64,000 nt of DNA from Pseudovirgaria hyperparasitica (lineage: Eukaryota > Ascomycota > Dothideomycetes > Acrospermales > Acrospermaceae): contig NW_022985565.1 of assembly GCF_010093815.1 (NCBI RefSeq), positions 87,924 through 151,923 of the forward strand. The letters run 5' to 3'. The notes below the pieces were generated by a model. The model was not told the DNA's origin, did not search any database, and worked only from the letters and a program-made list of their open reading frames with translations. The translations under genes were made by a program, and so were the position numbers. The stretch's first letter is position 1. Each line of letters begins with the position of its first letter. Below are positions 36,583 through 47,340 of this stretch, piece after piece.

Positions 36583-37625
36583 ATCTGATCTACTGATGTG
36601 TCTGTACGTCAGGTAATACGAATCGGGGGCAGGAGTAGGTATAGCTGTTATGAGGCCTCAGAGATATTCCTACATAGCTCGGAGGAGCAAGCTTGTCCAG
36701 GAACACTAGAAGACTTAATCCGCAAGTCTACAGACAGCTATTTGACAACTGACGATCAACTATATTCAAGCAAAACCAATGCTTCCACCACAGGCAATGC
36801 GTCAACGTACGATATGTATGGCAGGCCGGATCGATCGTCGCAGGGTCGGGAGCGATGGGCACGCGCAGGATGTAGGAGTACAGAAGATTGCGTGACAAGC
36901 TGGAGAGATGGGACGCAGAAGAGACTGGAGGAGATTCGAAAAAGGCTAGTTAGAATATAAGGCGAAAACTCCGATTCAGCCCGTCTGTAGCATGGATATA
37001 TATATATGGAAGTTTATTAGCTCTGAACTGTGTTCACCAGGTAATAATTCAAGCTAGAGAGGAGGCTGGGGCTGGGAAGGAGAAAGCAAAGCAGGTCAGG
37101 GCATAGGAAAGAGGCCTGAGGCTGCAATACATCCATCCGATCCATTCCAGTAGCCAACAAAAACTGACTGGGGCCATCCATGGGGCGGCGCGGAGAACCG
37201 GCCAGGGGGAAGTCCGGGCCAGATGATAGATCGCATACCGTTTCATCACTGAATACTACACCTATACATGGCTACAGTCAACATCAGCCCTCCCTCCTCC
37301 CTTTGCTAGAAAGCCACAGCGACCTCGAAGACAACCGGAAACACCACTACCCTTCTCATCTTCCGTATTGTCAACGAAGTTGTTGTACACACTACTCGAC
37401 TCTACCTCCCTTTGATCCGCTGTCCATTTTCTACCTCAGGCAGTCTGACGGGGGCGAAGTACTTGTCCATTGCGATAATCAAACCATATCTACCTCAGGA
37501 ATCCAGCATTCTTATTCGGCATCGCGTACTTCCAGCGAACTTCTCATCTTCTTCGGCTGACCACGTTCTACGCATGCGGAGGCCTTTAATTCCAACAGTT
37601 CGAGATCTTGACTTTCTCCACCGCC
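36583..37625. other. Divergent promoter region, PhoD-like gene / kexin
   Basis: About 1 kb lies between the two start codons. A pyrimidine-rich, CTC/CCT-heavy stretch runs through about 37260-37450 and probably belongs to the kexin 5' leader. An open frame at 36598-36960 begins 15 bases beyond the PhoD-like ATG and has no family features; I treat it as leader sequence. Confidence 0.55.
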
Positions 37626-40118
37626 ATGCGCCCAGTCATTCTTTGCACTGTCCTTGCCAGCCTTGCAGCCGTACTTGCAGACTCCCTACCTCCACGGAAC
37701 TACAATACACATGACTATTATGCTGTGCACTTAGACCCGAGCATCGCTCCAGCTGAGTTCGCGAATCACGTCGGTCTCCTGTATGAAGGCGCACTCGGCT
37801 CAATAAAAGACCACCATCTCTTTAAGTGCGGGAAAAATGACGGCGACATTGTTGAAGATGCCATACAAGAATTAAAAAGGCGCAGGAGAAAGAGGGAGAT
37901 CGGTCTCGATAGGCACATCCTTGATGGTATCAGATTCAACCAGAAGCAGAAGCTAAAGCCTCGGATGGTGAAGCGAACTGCGCCCCGATTGGTACCCAGA
38001 GAAGGGTTGCCTGCTGAAGACACGTCTGCCGTTGCTCAGCGGAAGATTGCCGAGACGCTGAACATACAGGACCCAATTTTCAATGAACAGTGGCATCTAT
38101 TCAATACGCATACCCCAGGGAATGATCTCAACGTGACCGGAGTCTGGATGCAAGGAATCACTGGTAAAAACTCAACTGTATGCATTGTCGATGATGGACT
38201 GGATATGGACAGCGATGACCTCCGGGACAATTACTTTGCGGAAGGCTCATACGACTACAACGACCATGGTCCCGAGCCAAAGCCGCGGCTTTCAGATGAT
38301 AGGCACGGAACAAGATGTGCCGGCGAAGTTGCAGCTGGCAAGAATAATGCTTGCGGTGTTGGTGTTGCTTATGATTCAAGGGTATCGGGCGTGCGAATTC
38401 TCTCCGGCGAGATCTCCGACGCCGATGAAGCTCTGGCCGTCAACTATAAGATGCAATTGAACGACATCTACTCGTGTTCCTGGGGACCACCAGACGATGG
38501 GAAAACTATGCAGGGGCCTGGTATCCTAATCGAGAGAGCAATGGTTACAGCTGTCCAACAGGGCCGAGGTGGTAAAGGCTCGATCTATGTTTTCGCGGCC
38601 GGAAACGGTGCGGCAAACGATGATAATTGTAACTTCGACGGCTACACGAACAGCATATATAGTGTCACAGTTGGTGCTATTGACCAGAAGAACAACCACC
38701 CATACTACTCGGAGCAATGCTCTGCGCAGCTTGTCGTTACATATAGTAGCGGCAGCGGCGAAGCGATTCATACAACGGACGTTGGCGCCAACAAGTGCAC
38801 AGCACAACATGGGGGTACATCGGCAGCGGGGCCCCTTGGGGCAGGCATATACGCACTTCTTCTCGAAGCCCGGCCAGATTTGTCATGGAGAGATGTACAG
38901 TGGCTCACTGTCATGACCGCGGTTAAGTTTGAAGCAACTAGCGATTGGCAAGTGACTGCTTTAGGACGGGAGTTTAGTCATCAGTTCGGATACGGTAAGT
39001 TGGACGCTGGGGCACTAATTGACAAAGCCAAGGATTGGAAGACTGTCAAGCCACAAGCATGGTATTATTCTCCTTGGATGCACGTGAAGCACGAGATACC
39101 ACAAGGCGATCAGGGCCTTGCAAGTACATTCGTTGTCACAGAGGAAGCTCTAAAGAAAGCCAATCTCGATAAGGTCGAGCACATCACCCTCACCATGAAT
39201 GTTGAGCACACTCGACGAGGCGATCTCAGTGTCGAGCTACGAAGTCCAAGCGGTATCGTCAGCCATCTTGCAACAGCTCGCAAGAACGATGAGGCGTCAA
39301 GCGGTTACGTTGACTGGACGTTTATGTCAGTTGCTCACTGGGGCGAATCCGGCATTGGAGAATGGATTGTCATTGTGAAAGATACCGTACAAAATGAACA
39401 TTCGGGAAACTTCACGGATTGGCGACTTCGGCTTTGGGGTGAATGCGATAATGCAGACATACAAGAGCTGCGTCCTATCCCTGGGGAGCACGATGACGAT
39501 GATCACGATGAGGTTAACACTGTGACGCCGCACACGACTACTATTGTTGTGCCCACACCGACTGGTGATCCTGCACCTGGCAACCCTACTGACCACCCCG
39601 AACGTCCCGTGAACCAGCGACCAAGTACCACCGCTGGACCCTCCTCCACTGAGCCTACTGCAAAGCCCGAAGAGACGCCTAAACCGACACAGGACAACTT
39701 CCTGCCATCTCCATTCCCGACCTTTGGCGTATCTAAGCGTACCCAAATCTGGATCTATGGCGCTGTTGCTTTGATCCTCATGTTCTGCTGTAGCCTCGCA
39801 GCGTATTTCTTTATTGCTAGACGCCAAAGATTGCTTAACAGCGCCCGCGAAAATTACGAATTCGAGATTCTCGAAGACCAGGCAGACGGTGCGACCACTG
39901 GTCTGAGGTCTGGTAGGAGAAAGCAACGTGCAGGGGAATTGTATGATGCATTCGCCGGTGGTAGTGATGAGGATCTTTTCAGCGATGATGATGAGGATGA
40001 CAATTACCGCGATGAGAAGGGCTATGATGAAGACGCGGAGGAGTACACGGAGAAGAGCAGATTACAACATGGCGTTGATAGCGGGAGTGAAGGGTCTGGG
40101 TCGGGACCAGCCAGATAA
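37626..40118 (+). CDS. KEX2: Kexin, Golgi proprotein convertase (S8 family)
   Basis: Kexin cuts secreted precursors after Lys-Arg or Arg-Arg in the late Golgi. The protein is 830 aa from the ATG at 37626 (CCGCCATGC context) and the gene has no introns. The order is: signal peptide (MRPVILCTVLASLAAVLADS); prodomain with dibasic sites; subtilisin domain with Asp189 (IVDDGLD), His227 (DDRHGTRCAG), oxyanion Asn327 (AAGNGAAND) and Ser399 (HGGTSAAGP); P domain (about 470-615); a Thr/Pro-rich stalk; one membrane segment (IWIYGAVALILMFCCSLAAY); and an acidic cytosolic tail with YEFEIL and YDAF tyrosine motifs that could serve Golgi retrieval. Length and architecture match the family. The unknown targets could include the cell-wall protein at 57.3 kb, but no dibasic site is visible there. 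Confidence 0.97.
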   Translation: MRPVILCTVLASLAAVLADSLPPRNYNTHDYYAVHLDPSIAPAEFANHVGLLYEGALGSIKDHHLFKCGKNDGDIVEDAIQELKRRRRKREIGLDRHILDGIRFNQKQKLKPRMVKRTAPRLVPREGLPAEDTSAVAQRKIAETLNIQDPIFNEQWHLFNTHTPGNDLNVTGVWMQGITGKNSTVCIVDDGLDMDSDDLRDNYFAEGSYDYNDHGPEPKPRLSDDRHGTRCAGEVAAGKNNACGVGVAYDSRVSGVRILSGEISDADEALAVNYKMQLNDIYSCSWGPPDDGKTMQGPGILIERAMVTAVQQGRGGKGSIYVFAAGNGAANDDNCNFDGYTNSIYSVTVGAIDQKNNHPYYSEQCSAQLVVTYSSGSGEAIHTTDVGANKCTAQHGGTSAAGPLGAGIYALLLEARPDLSWRDVQWLTVMTAVKFEATSDWQVTALGREFSHQFGYGKLDAGALIDKAKDWKTVKPQAWYYSPWMHVKHEIPQGDQGLASTFVVTEEALKKANLDKVEHITLTMNVEHTRRGDLSVELRSPSGIVSHLATARKNDEASSGYVDWTFMSVAHWGESGIGEWIVIVKDTVQNEHSGNFTDWRLRLWGECDNADIQELRPIPGEHDDDDHDEVNTVTPHTTTIVVPTPTGDPAPGNPTDHPERPVNQRPSTTAGPSSTEPTAKPEETPKPTQDNFLPSPFPTFGVSKRTQIWIYGAVALILMFCCSLAAYFFIARRQRLLNSARENYEFEILEDQADGATTGLRSGRRKQRAGELYDAFAGGSDEDLFSDDDEDDNYRDEKGYDEDAEEYTEKSRLQHGVDSGSEGSGSGPAR

Positions 40119-41082
40119 TGACCATCCGATGGTATTTACTATTTTCTCATAGACAAGCCTTTATTTCATGTTGTCAGATCCTGCCAATATCGCACTTGAT
40201 CGTGTGTGACCGCATTGTCTACCACTGTCATCGCGAGGTCAGTCGCACATACTGAACAACTTACTTCGGCCTTACGATCATCTTCGTTCCTTTTGAACAC
40301 AGTGTTGATCCATAATTTGTTGTTCTCCACGGTTTCTCCACATCCCTAGCCGATCTTTCACATATACTTGCATTTGATGGATCCCGGCCACTTGTTTTCA
40401 GTCTTCTTGAAGTTCACTATATGTAGTTGCTTACACACAATATGAGAGGCAGCAGACAAACTATTACCTGGCGACGGTCAATTCGGCACACGCCCATACA
40501 CACACAGTCACGCGCGGGCGAACGAACGAAAGGGTGACTTTACCGCCTCTACTATTCTCACAGCGTAAATGAGACGAACTCTTCGAAATCTTTTTACGCC
40601 CCTGACAACGTCAAACGATGACTCTTTGTCATATATACTAGACGTTGTGATGCCGTTCTATGTACTAGACATTGTGATCTCGTCCTATGTACTAGACGTT
40701 GTAATCTCATCCTATGTACTAGACGTTGTAATCTCTTTTCAAAATGGCACAGGTCCACAACCAGAATGCCATTGTACATTGTGGTCGAGCCACAAGGAAT
40801 AGTATACGCCAATATATGAGGCCAGCTGCGCTTGACTGGTGAACAGCATCCTTCTACACTCTACTTTGCTACCCGGTCGTCTGCAGTATTTCTGCTTGAT
40901 ATCGTATGTCCTCTGCAGTGTTGCTATCCTTTCTATTCGTAAATTTCTGATTGCGGAGCAGGCTCCCTGATATCCACATTATCGTGAGCCGACGCTCGTA
41001 GTTTTATTTACAACAAGTCTAGCTCCCTCCTCCTACGTCCCTAGCTAAGCTCACACTGAAGTATGTAGCCACTCCCGTAATC
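40119..41082. other. Intergenic region holding a minisatellite
   Basis: Nearly 1 kb lies between two plus-strand genes. Apart from the 27-bp tandem repeat annotated separately I see no gene. The 77-codon frame across the repeat (40569-40802) is explained by a repeat period divisible by three. Confidence 0.55.
40636..40735. repeat. 27-bp minisatellite, about 3.7 copies
   Basis: Units begin at 40636, 40663, 40690 and 40717, each starting TACTAGACGTTGT or with one change. The unit has a CTATG at its end. Differences between units are mostly C/T or G/A. In one frame the unit encodes nine residues (YVLDVVISS), but nothing suggests that it is translated. Confidence 0.85.
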
Positions 41083-41826
41083 ATGGGCAAAACTCTTGTT
41101 CCACTTTCTGAGCGCCGTGCCTCGCGCGTCGGCGGCAGCGTGAACAGCCAGAGCGCGAATAGCCCTAGCCATACCTCCATCGGTTCCAGCACCACCACAC
41201 AGCCCAGTCACATCCCATCGCACGCCGCCAATCGTATCCTTCGCGACCGTAACCCGTCCCTCACGCACAAAATTGACCAAATGCGCCTTACCTTAGCACC
41301 CATATATCCAATACACATTCCCGCTGGCCCGCCGCATGAGTCCTATCCTCGCAGTGTGTTACATTACTGGCTTTTAACCGAGGATGAAATAGATGCCTTT
41401 GCGCGCTACTACCATCAGGTAGAGCACACTGAGTACACGAGCTTGTATCCCGCGTGCATGGGCTGGGACAAGGGGTTCCTCTCACGTGGACAAGACATCG
41501 ATAGATCCAATAGTGTCAGTGGTGTCTCTAGCGGCACGGGAGAGAACATAGCGTTCAATGACGATGGATTGATGATCGGTCTCGGACTGGGTGCTGTGGA
41601 GGACCATTATGCCGAGGCGAGACGGCGCCGGGGCGAATTGAGTGCGGTGGAGAGGCTGGCGATCAAGAGACGAATGGTGGGCAAGTTTATTGGGTTGCGA
41701 GGTTGCGAAACACCGATGTGGGAGATGAGAGCTAAGGTCAGGTGGCTAGATGGTAGAGTTAGAAGGGAGATTGAGGATGAGAGGGAGAGGGAGTCAACTT
41801 TTAGGCGCGGACGCAAGTGGATTTGA
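41083..41826 (+). CDS. Conserved-looking fungal protein of unknown function
   Basis: A single-exon 247-aa protein that I do not recognise. The first ~55 residues are Ser/Thr-rich and disordered. A globular part follows with a Pro/His/Ile-rich entry (LAPIYPIHIP), an aromatic helix (SVLHYWLLTEDEIDAFARYYHQ) and the segment EYTSLYPACMGWD. The C-terminal ~70 residues form a strongly basic and acidic helix ending in RRGRKWI, which could bind nucleic acid or form a coiled coil. The codon use and the long open frame fit a real gene. There is no signal peptide or membrane segment. It is convergent with the cysteine synthase-like gene, with only about 150 bases between the stops. Confidence 0.7.
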   Translation: MGKTLVPLSERRASRVGGSVNSQSANSPSHTSIGSSTTTQPSHIPSHAANRILRDRNPSLTHKIDQMRLTLAPIYPIHIPAGPPHESYPRSVLHYWLLTEDEIDAFARYYHQVEHTEYTSLYPACMGWDKGFLSRGQDIDRSNSVSGVSSGTGENIAFNDDGLMIGLGLGAVEDHYAEARRRRGELSAVERLAIKRRMVGKFIGLRGCETPMWEMRAKVRWLDGRVRREIEDERERESTFRRGRKWI

Positions 41827-41975
41827 CCTTTCCTATGATATTCGCCCCAGATGATAGAGAGCGAAGCGCTGTACGTTGGAACTGAGGTCCGCTACTACTG
41901 TTTGGTACGAGCCATAGCACCTTTATGAGTCGCATGTGAGACTTCATACAACCTTGGAAGTGAAATACCAGGCCT

Positions 41976-43304
41976 TCACTTGGCATTGAAGACGTGGTCG
42001 AGCTTCAAGTCTGCACCACCACCAATAACTCCAGCCTCTTTCCAGAATTTACTTAAATGCCGTGTCCCACTGTCACACAGTATCGTGACGATTCTATGTC
42101 CAGGTCCCAGCTGTTTTGCTAACTGCGTAGCAGCCACACAATTAACAGCACTGCTACTCCCCACGAAAATACCGTCTTTCTCGACCAGCCACCGCGCCAT
42201 ATCGATGGCTTGCTCATCTGTCACTCGGATCGCATCGTCCACCAATTCCCTTCCGGCTTCAAAGTTCTTCGTCACACGATTGATACCAACACCCTCCACA
42301 ATTGTATCAACTTGGTGCCGTCGCCTTGTCCCCTCGCGTTCCTTTGGGTCAAACATGACTCCATATTTTACTCGGTTGTAGAGTCCGCTGCCTTGAGGAT
42401 CAGCTATTACAACCTTCATATCTGGAAGCAGTGGTTTAAGAAACCTGGCCACCCCTGATATGGTACCACCAGTACCAGCACCGGCCACAAATGCGTCCAC
42501 TCGCCCGCCCGACTGCGCATAAATCTCAGGCCCGGTACCCTCAAAGTGCGCCGCCCAATTGGCCTCATTTTCAAATTGGTCTGCAAAAACACCGCGCCCA
42601 GGCTTCTCTTGGCTATTCGTATGCTCTTGCGCCCTTGTCCGCGCTCGATTTACGAATTGATTCTTGTCCACTATACTCGCAGGCCGCACACGCTCAACTA
42701 CAGCTCCTAGGCGAAGAAGCAGGTCACTCTTCTCAGTCGCCTGGTCGTCTGGCATACATATGTGCGCGGTATAGCCCCGCGCGCGGCAGATGGCTGCAAG
42801 AGAAATGCCAGTGCTGCCAACGGTGCCTTCGTAAATGACGTCGCCAGCATTCGGTGTGAGCAGGCCATTTTGCTCTGCAGCTGTAATAATATTGAGCGCA
42901 ACACGGTCCTTGGGAGAATTCCCAGCGCCGTTCATGAATTCGGCTTTCGCGAGGATCTCGCACCCGGTGGCATCGCTCAGGCTTTTGATGCGGATAAGAG
43001 GCGTGTTTCCAATACAACCTTCGATACCATCTTTGATTTCTTCTGCTGCTGCAATGTCACGCGGAGCCGGTAACGTCACATCTGCCGTGTTGTCCTTGAG
43101 TGTAACATGTTCATGATGAGGCACGAGGGCCCCGGAGCGCGCGTTTGAAGGAAGCCATGAGTTGAGGTAAGTTGGGAATCGACGGCGACGGTGGCAGATA
43201 CGGAAATGATGTTGCAGATCAGGGTATAAGTCTTTGAAGCCAAGAGTTAAAACAATTCCGAGAACGAAGGAGCTTATGATATACAAGCGGTTTCGTGTGT
43301 CCAT
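41976..43304 (-). CDS. MCY1: Membrane-anchored cysteine synthase-like protein
   Basis: This is a fold-type II PLP enzyme of the cysteine synthase family. It is 442 aa from the ATG at 43304; the frame is open for 26 more codons but lacks an ATG. An N-terminal membrane segment (LYIISSFVLGIVLTLGF, about residues 7-23) resembles that of yeast Mcy1 in the mitochondrial outer membrane. The core starts GIEGCIGNTPLIRIKSL. The PLP lysine is Lys132 in NSPKDRVAL, where true cysteine synthases usually have SVKDR. GTVGSTGISLA and AGAGTGGTISGVA hold the cofactor phosphate, and SSSAVNCVAA and CDSGTRHLSKFW follow. Making cysteine from O-acetylserine and sulfide is expected from the family, but for yeast Mcy1 the in vivo role is unsettled. 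The gene is intronless. Confidence 0.88.
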   Translation of the reverse strand: MDTRNRLYIISSFVLGIVLTLGFKDLYPDLQHHFRICHRRRRFPTYLNSWLPSNARSGALVPHHEHVTLKDNTADVTLPAPRDIAAAEEIKDGIEGCIGNTPLIRIKSLSDATGCEILAKAEFMNGAGNSPKDRVALNIITAAEQNGLLTPNAGDVIYEGTVGSTGISLAAICRARGYTAHICMPDDQATEKSDLLLRLGAVVERVRPASIVDKNQFVNRARTRAQEHTNSQEKPGRGVFADQFENEANWAAHFEGTGPEIYAQSGGRVDAFVAGAGTGGTISGVARFLKPLLPDMKVVIADPQGSGLYNRVKYGVMFDPKEREGTRRRHQVDTIVEGVGINRVTKNFEAGRELVDDAIRVTDEQAIDMARWLVEKDGIFVGSSSAVNCVAATQLAKQLGPGHRIVTILCDSGTRHLSKFWKEAGVIGGGADLKLDHVFNAK

Positions 43305-44113
43305 GTTACGACATGGACGAACATGGTGTGGACAGTGGAGGGCTAAGATTACCTCAGTAAGGATAATCAGACTCTCTGCCAAGACGCTAAGTATTCATGT
43401 ATCCAAAAGAGGTTCTAAGACGTTTTAGCTATTACTTATCTATCTAAGAATCTAATGAAATGTAGATGTTATAGCTTTTCAAGTAATACTATAGCTCTAG
43501 GTAGTTATATAGTGCTTTTACCTGATTCAGTACAATTAAGGTTATGAGTTATATTATAAGAACTCTACAAATCTCAACTTAGATGCAGTTATTAGCGGAG
43601 TAATCATAGTCTTGAAAGCTCTATACAATCAGAAAATTTAGCTTACGTAGTCTCTACTGTGGTATAAAGTAGTAGCGATCTCTACTGCGTCCTTTGGAAG
43701 CCCACATCTATCCGCAAACGAAAAAGAGGTCTCTGGGCAGGCTGCTATACTGTGTACTACAGAAATCCTCTGTATACTGATCCGGTCAACATGATGATAT
43801 TGCAGGTGCGTCTGCAAGTGCATCAGGCAGCACCCAGTTGTGCAGTCTACTATGTCGCTCGGGGAAAGTATGTCCTTCTGATCTAGAGGCTTATACCTTA
43901 TATGCAGTCGGCCATGTATACAGGGATGAGATGTGGAATCAACTCTGACAGACGACCCATTCTTGTTGACTTGTTGTTCATGAGTTTTCAGAGCCTTCCA
44001 GGTTGCTGTCTGGTTTTGCCTCCCACAACCGACCTTCGATTAAGGTCCCCTGCTACTCTGCATATTTGCCTACTTTTGTGACTTACTAACCTATCTGTTG
44101 TAACAACCTGCGA
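43305..44113. other. Intergenic, partly AT-rich
   Basis: A mildly AT-rich stretch (about 43430-43640) follows the promoter side of the cysteine synthase-like gene. It still contains CA and TG, so it is not RIP-like. A branch-site-like CTTACTAAC lies near 44083, upstream of the coiled-coil remnant. No intact gene is seen. Confidence 0.5.
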
Positions 44114-44799
44114 ATGTGTAAAGAAGCTTGTCGGCGACAACGGGTTTGGAAGTGTCGCTCTCGCCACAACAACGGGGAACAACGTGCCCCGGAAGACTGG
44201 TGGATTTCGAGAACGGGACCTAAGGAGCCAAAGCGACTCTATAGAAGTACATGCTGGCTAATGGTGTGCATATGTACAGACAGGACGCAGGCGCCGAGTC
44301 AGCCTTGCAAATCGTAAAGTCCCGATTCGATAGTGACCGAAAGATTGTCACAGACTTGCAGAGAGATATGGCAGATCGCAGAATCACACTAAATAACACA
44401 GCAGCTGGGATGGAAGTGGTCTGTTTCCACATTCAATAGCCTCAAGAATGTGAGGGGAAGCTTAAGGACTTACAGGCGGACTTGATCAGAGCTCAGGCCG
44501 AGAGGGACCAAGAACAGATTGCATATATCGAAGTGCTGAAAGCAGACCATGGAAGCAGAAAAGCCCAGAAAGATGCCGAAATTGAGAAACTGCGTGTCAG
44601 TACGTCAGAACTAAGAAGACTCAAGGAAGCACAGTACATGAAGGAGATAGCTGAGCTGGAGATGGAGATCGAGAAAGCAAACGAGCAACGACAGATCGTG
44701 ACGACCGAGGCACAGGAATCGAAAGATGCCCAGCTACAAGGCGCGAAGAAGGCGCGGTACTACCATGTTCTAGTGCAAAGGAGCTGTACGGTATTGTGA
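44114..44799 (+). pseudogene. Decayed or misread coiled-coil protein gene
   Basis: From 44251 to 44799 one reading frame runs in the same phase and is interrupted once, by TAG at 44437-44439 between HIQ and PQECEGKL. Before the stop it reads MLANGVHMYRQDAG and then a charged helix (IVKSRFDSDRKIVTDLQRDM). After it a clear coiled coil follows, rich in Glu, Lys, Gln and Ala (ELEMEIEKANEQRQ). Upstream, a different frame at about 44114-44250 also reads protein-like (KLVGDNGFGSVALATTTG). No splice pair of plausible length removes the stop: the only GT...AG around it spans 21 nt. A pseudogene with one nonsense change and probably a frameshift is the simplest view. A multi-exon gene with an assembly error cannot be excluded. 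No family is recognised. Confidence 0.45.
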
Positions 44800-45252
44800 A
44801 TAGGAATTGAGCCATCGCGCATCAGGTACATGACTTCCCACAAGCTAGGACAAAAGGATTACTGTCAAATGGACCCCTCGATTTTATCATGTAGTGGCTA
44901 AGATATGTCTCATTCTCATATAGGCCTTCTCCCACTCGGTCGTAGACCGTAGGATCCTTACAGTAGTATAACATGGAAATCAGGGCTACCGGTATACCTC
45001 AACGCTGGACTACCTGTATGCTATCATGCCTGCTTGCCCTTGACCCCTGATTGTAAGCCTTTAAATGCTGTATCCTATCGCTGTTTCGTAATGACGGGGC
45101 TTGATCATAAACAGTCAGCCATTAGCAGACGGCGTCCAGGGCATGATTAGAATAAATCATCGAGTCTGATTGTTCAACTGCTATGACGTTATGATTCTGA
45201 AGTATCCCATACTGACGAACTCATACAGACACGTAGGGTTTGAATATATACC
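44800..45252. other. Intergenic region
   Basis: It lies between the coiled-coil remnant and the stop of the phosphate transporter gene. I see nothing specific in it. Confidence 0.5.
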
Positions 45253-47340
45253 TCAATGACTTTCCTTCTCTTTAACCTCATCACTCTGGGTGTCGCTGTT
45301 CAGATCGCTCTTCTCCCGGATTTCACGTGTGGCCTTGACCCCGCCTGTGTTGCTGCCAGTTCTCCTAAAATATGACGCAACATGCTCGCCATATTCCTCT
45401 CCCTCCTCGTTCAGTCCGTCCCCATCCTCTCTTCCCTTGTCCTTCTCACTCTCTTCCCACTCTCCACGCATATCTTCGACCTGTGCTGCAAAGTCCTTCT
45501 CCGCATCCCACAGTTTGCCGATGCCCCACATGCGCTCCCACCAAGATAAGTGCTTTGGGTGCACCGCGACACCATGGTATTCTTGAGCGCGACCCGCGAT
45601 GAGATAGCGCCAGCGGCGTTCTTGTTCCTTGAGATCCAGGCCGGTGGTATCCGGCATCCAAATGAGAGTGACGAGGGCACCAGCGAGACCGAACCAGGGC
45701 ACGACCTTAAATTTGGTCGGGTTGTCGATATAATTGTATAGTACGGCAGCGGTCAGGGCGCCGAGCTTACCTACAGCGGCAGAGAAACCGTGAGCTGTGG
45801 CACGCACTGGAGTAGGGAACACCTCTGCGGCGACGAGGAAGGTGACAGAGTTTGGACCGAACTGATTGAAGAAGGATGACAGAAAATACATAGCCTGGAA
45901 GGCGTGAATATTTTCCTTTTGTAGGAAGAAGTCGTAATTAAATGCCGGGACGACAAACAAGACGAAGTCGCAGAAAAACCCAACGACCATCATCCACTTG
46001 CGGCCATAGAGCTTGTTGTCAATAAGGAAGGAGGCGAGATAGTAACCAACAAGGGAAACGCCGATGTTGATAAGATTATACAGCCAGCCTACCATAACAG
46101 CGTTGTTTCCAGGAGTCAAAACTTTAATGAATTCGTTCTGGAAAAGCTTGTTCCCGTAGAAAAAGACGTCGTTAAAGTACCATGCCATGGCAGTAGCGAA
46201 CAGACGCCCGCCAAAGTGGGTCATACACATCTTGAGCGACCTTGTGTCGTAGCCGGTGACTTTCGACTTCTTCTTGGCGATCATAAGCTGCTTACTCGCC
46301 GATGGCATCTTGTAAGCACGGTAGTAGACAAGCCAGAGAGTTCCGACGGCAGGGATGGCAAAGCTGACACGATACGTCCATTGAGCGGCCACTTTGGAGT
46401 ATGGAGGGTTACCGCTGCCGTGGTGAAAGATCAAGAGTAGAAGGATGAGGATGACCTGGTTGAGGAATTGACCCCAACCCTGCATCAGAAAGGCACTGGT
46501 AACTTTGCGGCCACGGTGCAGACGATCGTCTCTGGTACTGACCTTGCCGGAACCGACAGCGTTTTCCTGAGCAAGATTAGCGGAAATCGAAAACTAATGC
46601 ACTGGGAACTCGCCATTCCAGAGGTAGCAGTCATGGGGTATTCACCACCCACACCGATACCATAGAAGAACAGTGACCAGACATAACAGATGACCCATCC
46701 GTTTTCCGTGACTCCCCATGCCGCAGTGAGCATGAGCAGACCAATAAACATGATGGTGGCATCTTGTAGAAGACCCCATCGTCGACCGATCCAATCGCCA
46801 ATGACACCGACCAGGATTTGGCCGACGATGATACCAACGATCTCTAAATAATCGACAGCTTGGGTCCATGTTTCGTCGCAAGTTTCGAAGTGCTTCCAAC
46901 AGGCAGGGAATGCGGCTTGGAGCAGAGGTCGGATAGTACCAATGGAGAAGAGAACGTAACTAGGAAAGTTAGACTAATAAACAAAGATTGTTTCAAATAT
47001 CATACCCTTCCAGTAGAAGACCTGCACCAGGAATCACCATATTTCGGACATAGGCTCCGACGGGGCTAAGAGGGTCCTTCTTGATCATCCTGCCAATCGA
47101 CTTGAGTTCCCTCGAAGCTTCCTCGCGGTCAACCTTGCCGACGAACTTGGCGCGCCTTCCAATTTTCATGTCAGCCCAGTAGACGCCATTCTCATCGTAG
47201 CTATCGTCGGCACGGATGAGTTTCCTGAAGACTTCCTCTTCAGCCTGGTTCATGGACATGTGACTGAAATTTTTAGTGCCGTCAGGATTTGGGCCTGGTG
47301 GAGCGGCGGGTGCATCATCATTGAAGATATGATCTGCCAT
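45253..47340 (-). CDS. PHO84: High-affinity phosphate:H+ symporter, PHO84 type (three exons)
   Basis: This MFS transporter of the phosphate:H+ symporter family brings inorganic phosphate across the plasma membrane. I read complement(45253..46566, 46614..46959, 47006..47340), 664 aa, in frame. Intron 1 (46 nt) has a GTATGA donor. Intron 2 (47 nt) starts GCGAGT and ends CTCAG; only this GC-AG splice joins TSGM to ENAVGSGKVSTRDD, the expected family sequence. Family marks are GAGLLLEGYVLFSIG (TM1), GDWIGRRWGLLQDA, GIGVGGEYPMTAT (TM4), FLMQGWGQFLNQV, WYFNDVFFYGNKLFQ and FLVAAEVFPTPVRATAHG. The acidic N-terminus and long cytosolic Glu/Asp/Lys-rich tail are usual for fungal members. The ATG at 47340 is the first in the frame. 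Confidence 0.95.
46567..46613 (-). other. GC-AG intron in the PHO84-type gene
   Basis: The donor reads ATG|GCGAGT and the acceptor TTGCTCAG|GAAAAC. No GT donor nearby keeps the conserved reading frame. An in-intron GCTAAT could be the branch site. GC-AG introns are a known minority class handled by the ordinary spliceosome. Confidence 0.8.

Noticed and set aside
36598-36960. 120-codon frame between the PhoD-like gene and kexin
   Set aside because: It starts 15 bases from the divergent start codon, overlaps the expected leader and shows no domain.
39327-39926. 199-codon antisense frame over kexin
   Set aside because: It is a shadow of the kexin coding sequence, whose domains and catalytic residues are unmistakable.
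40636-40735. CRISPR-like array
   Set aside because: Units are directly adjacent without spacers, so it is a minisatellite, and the genome is eukaryotic.
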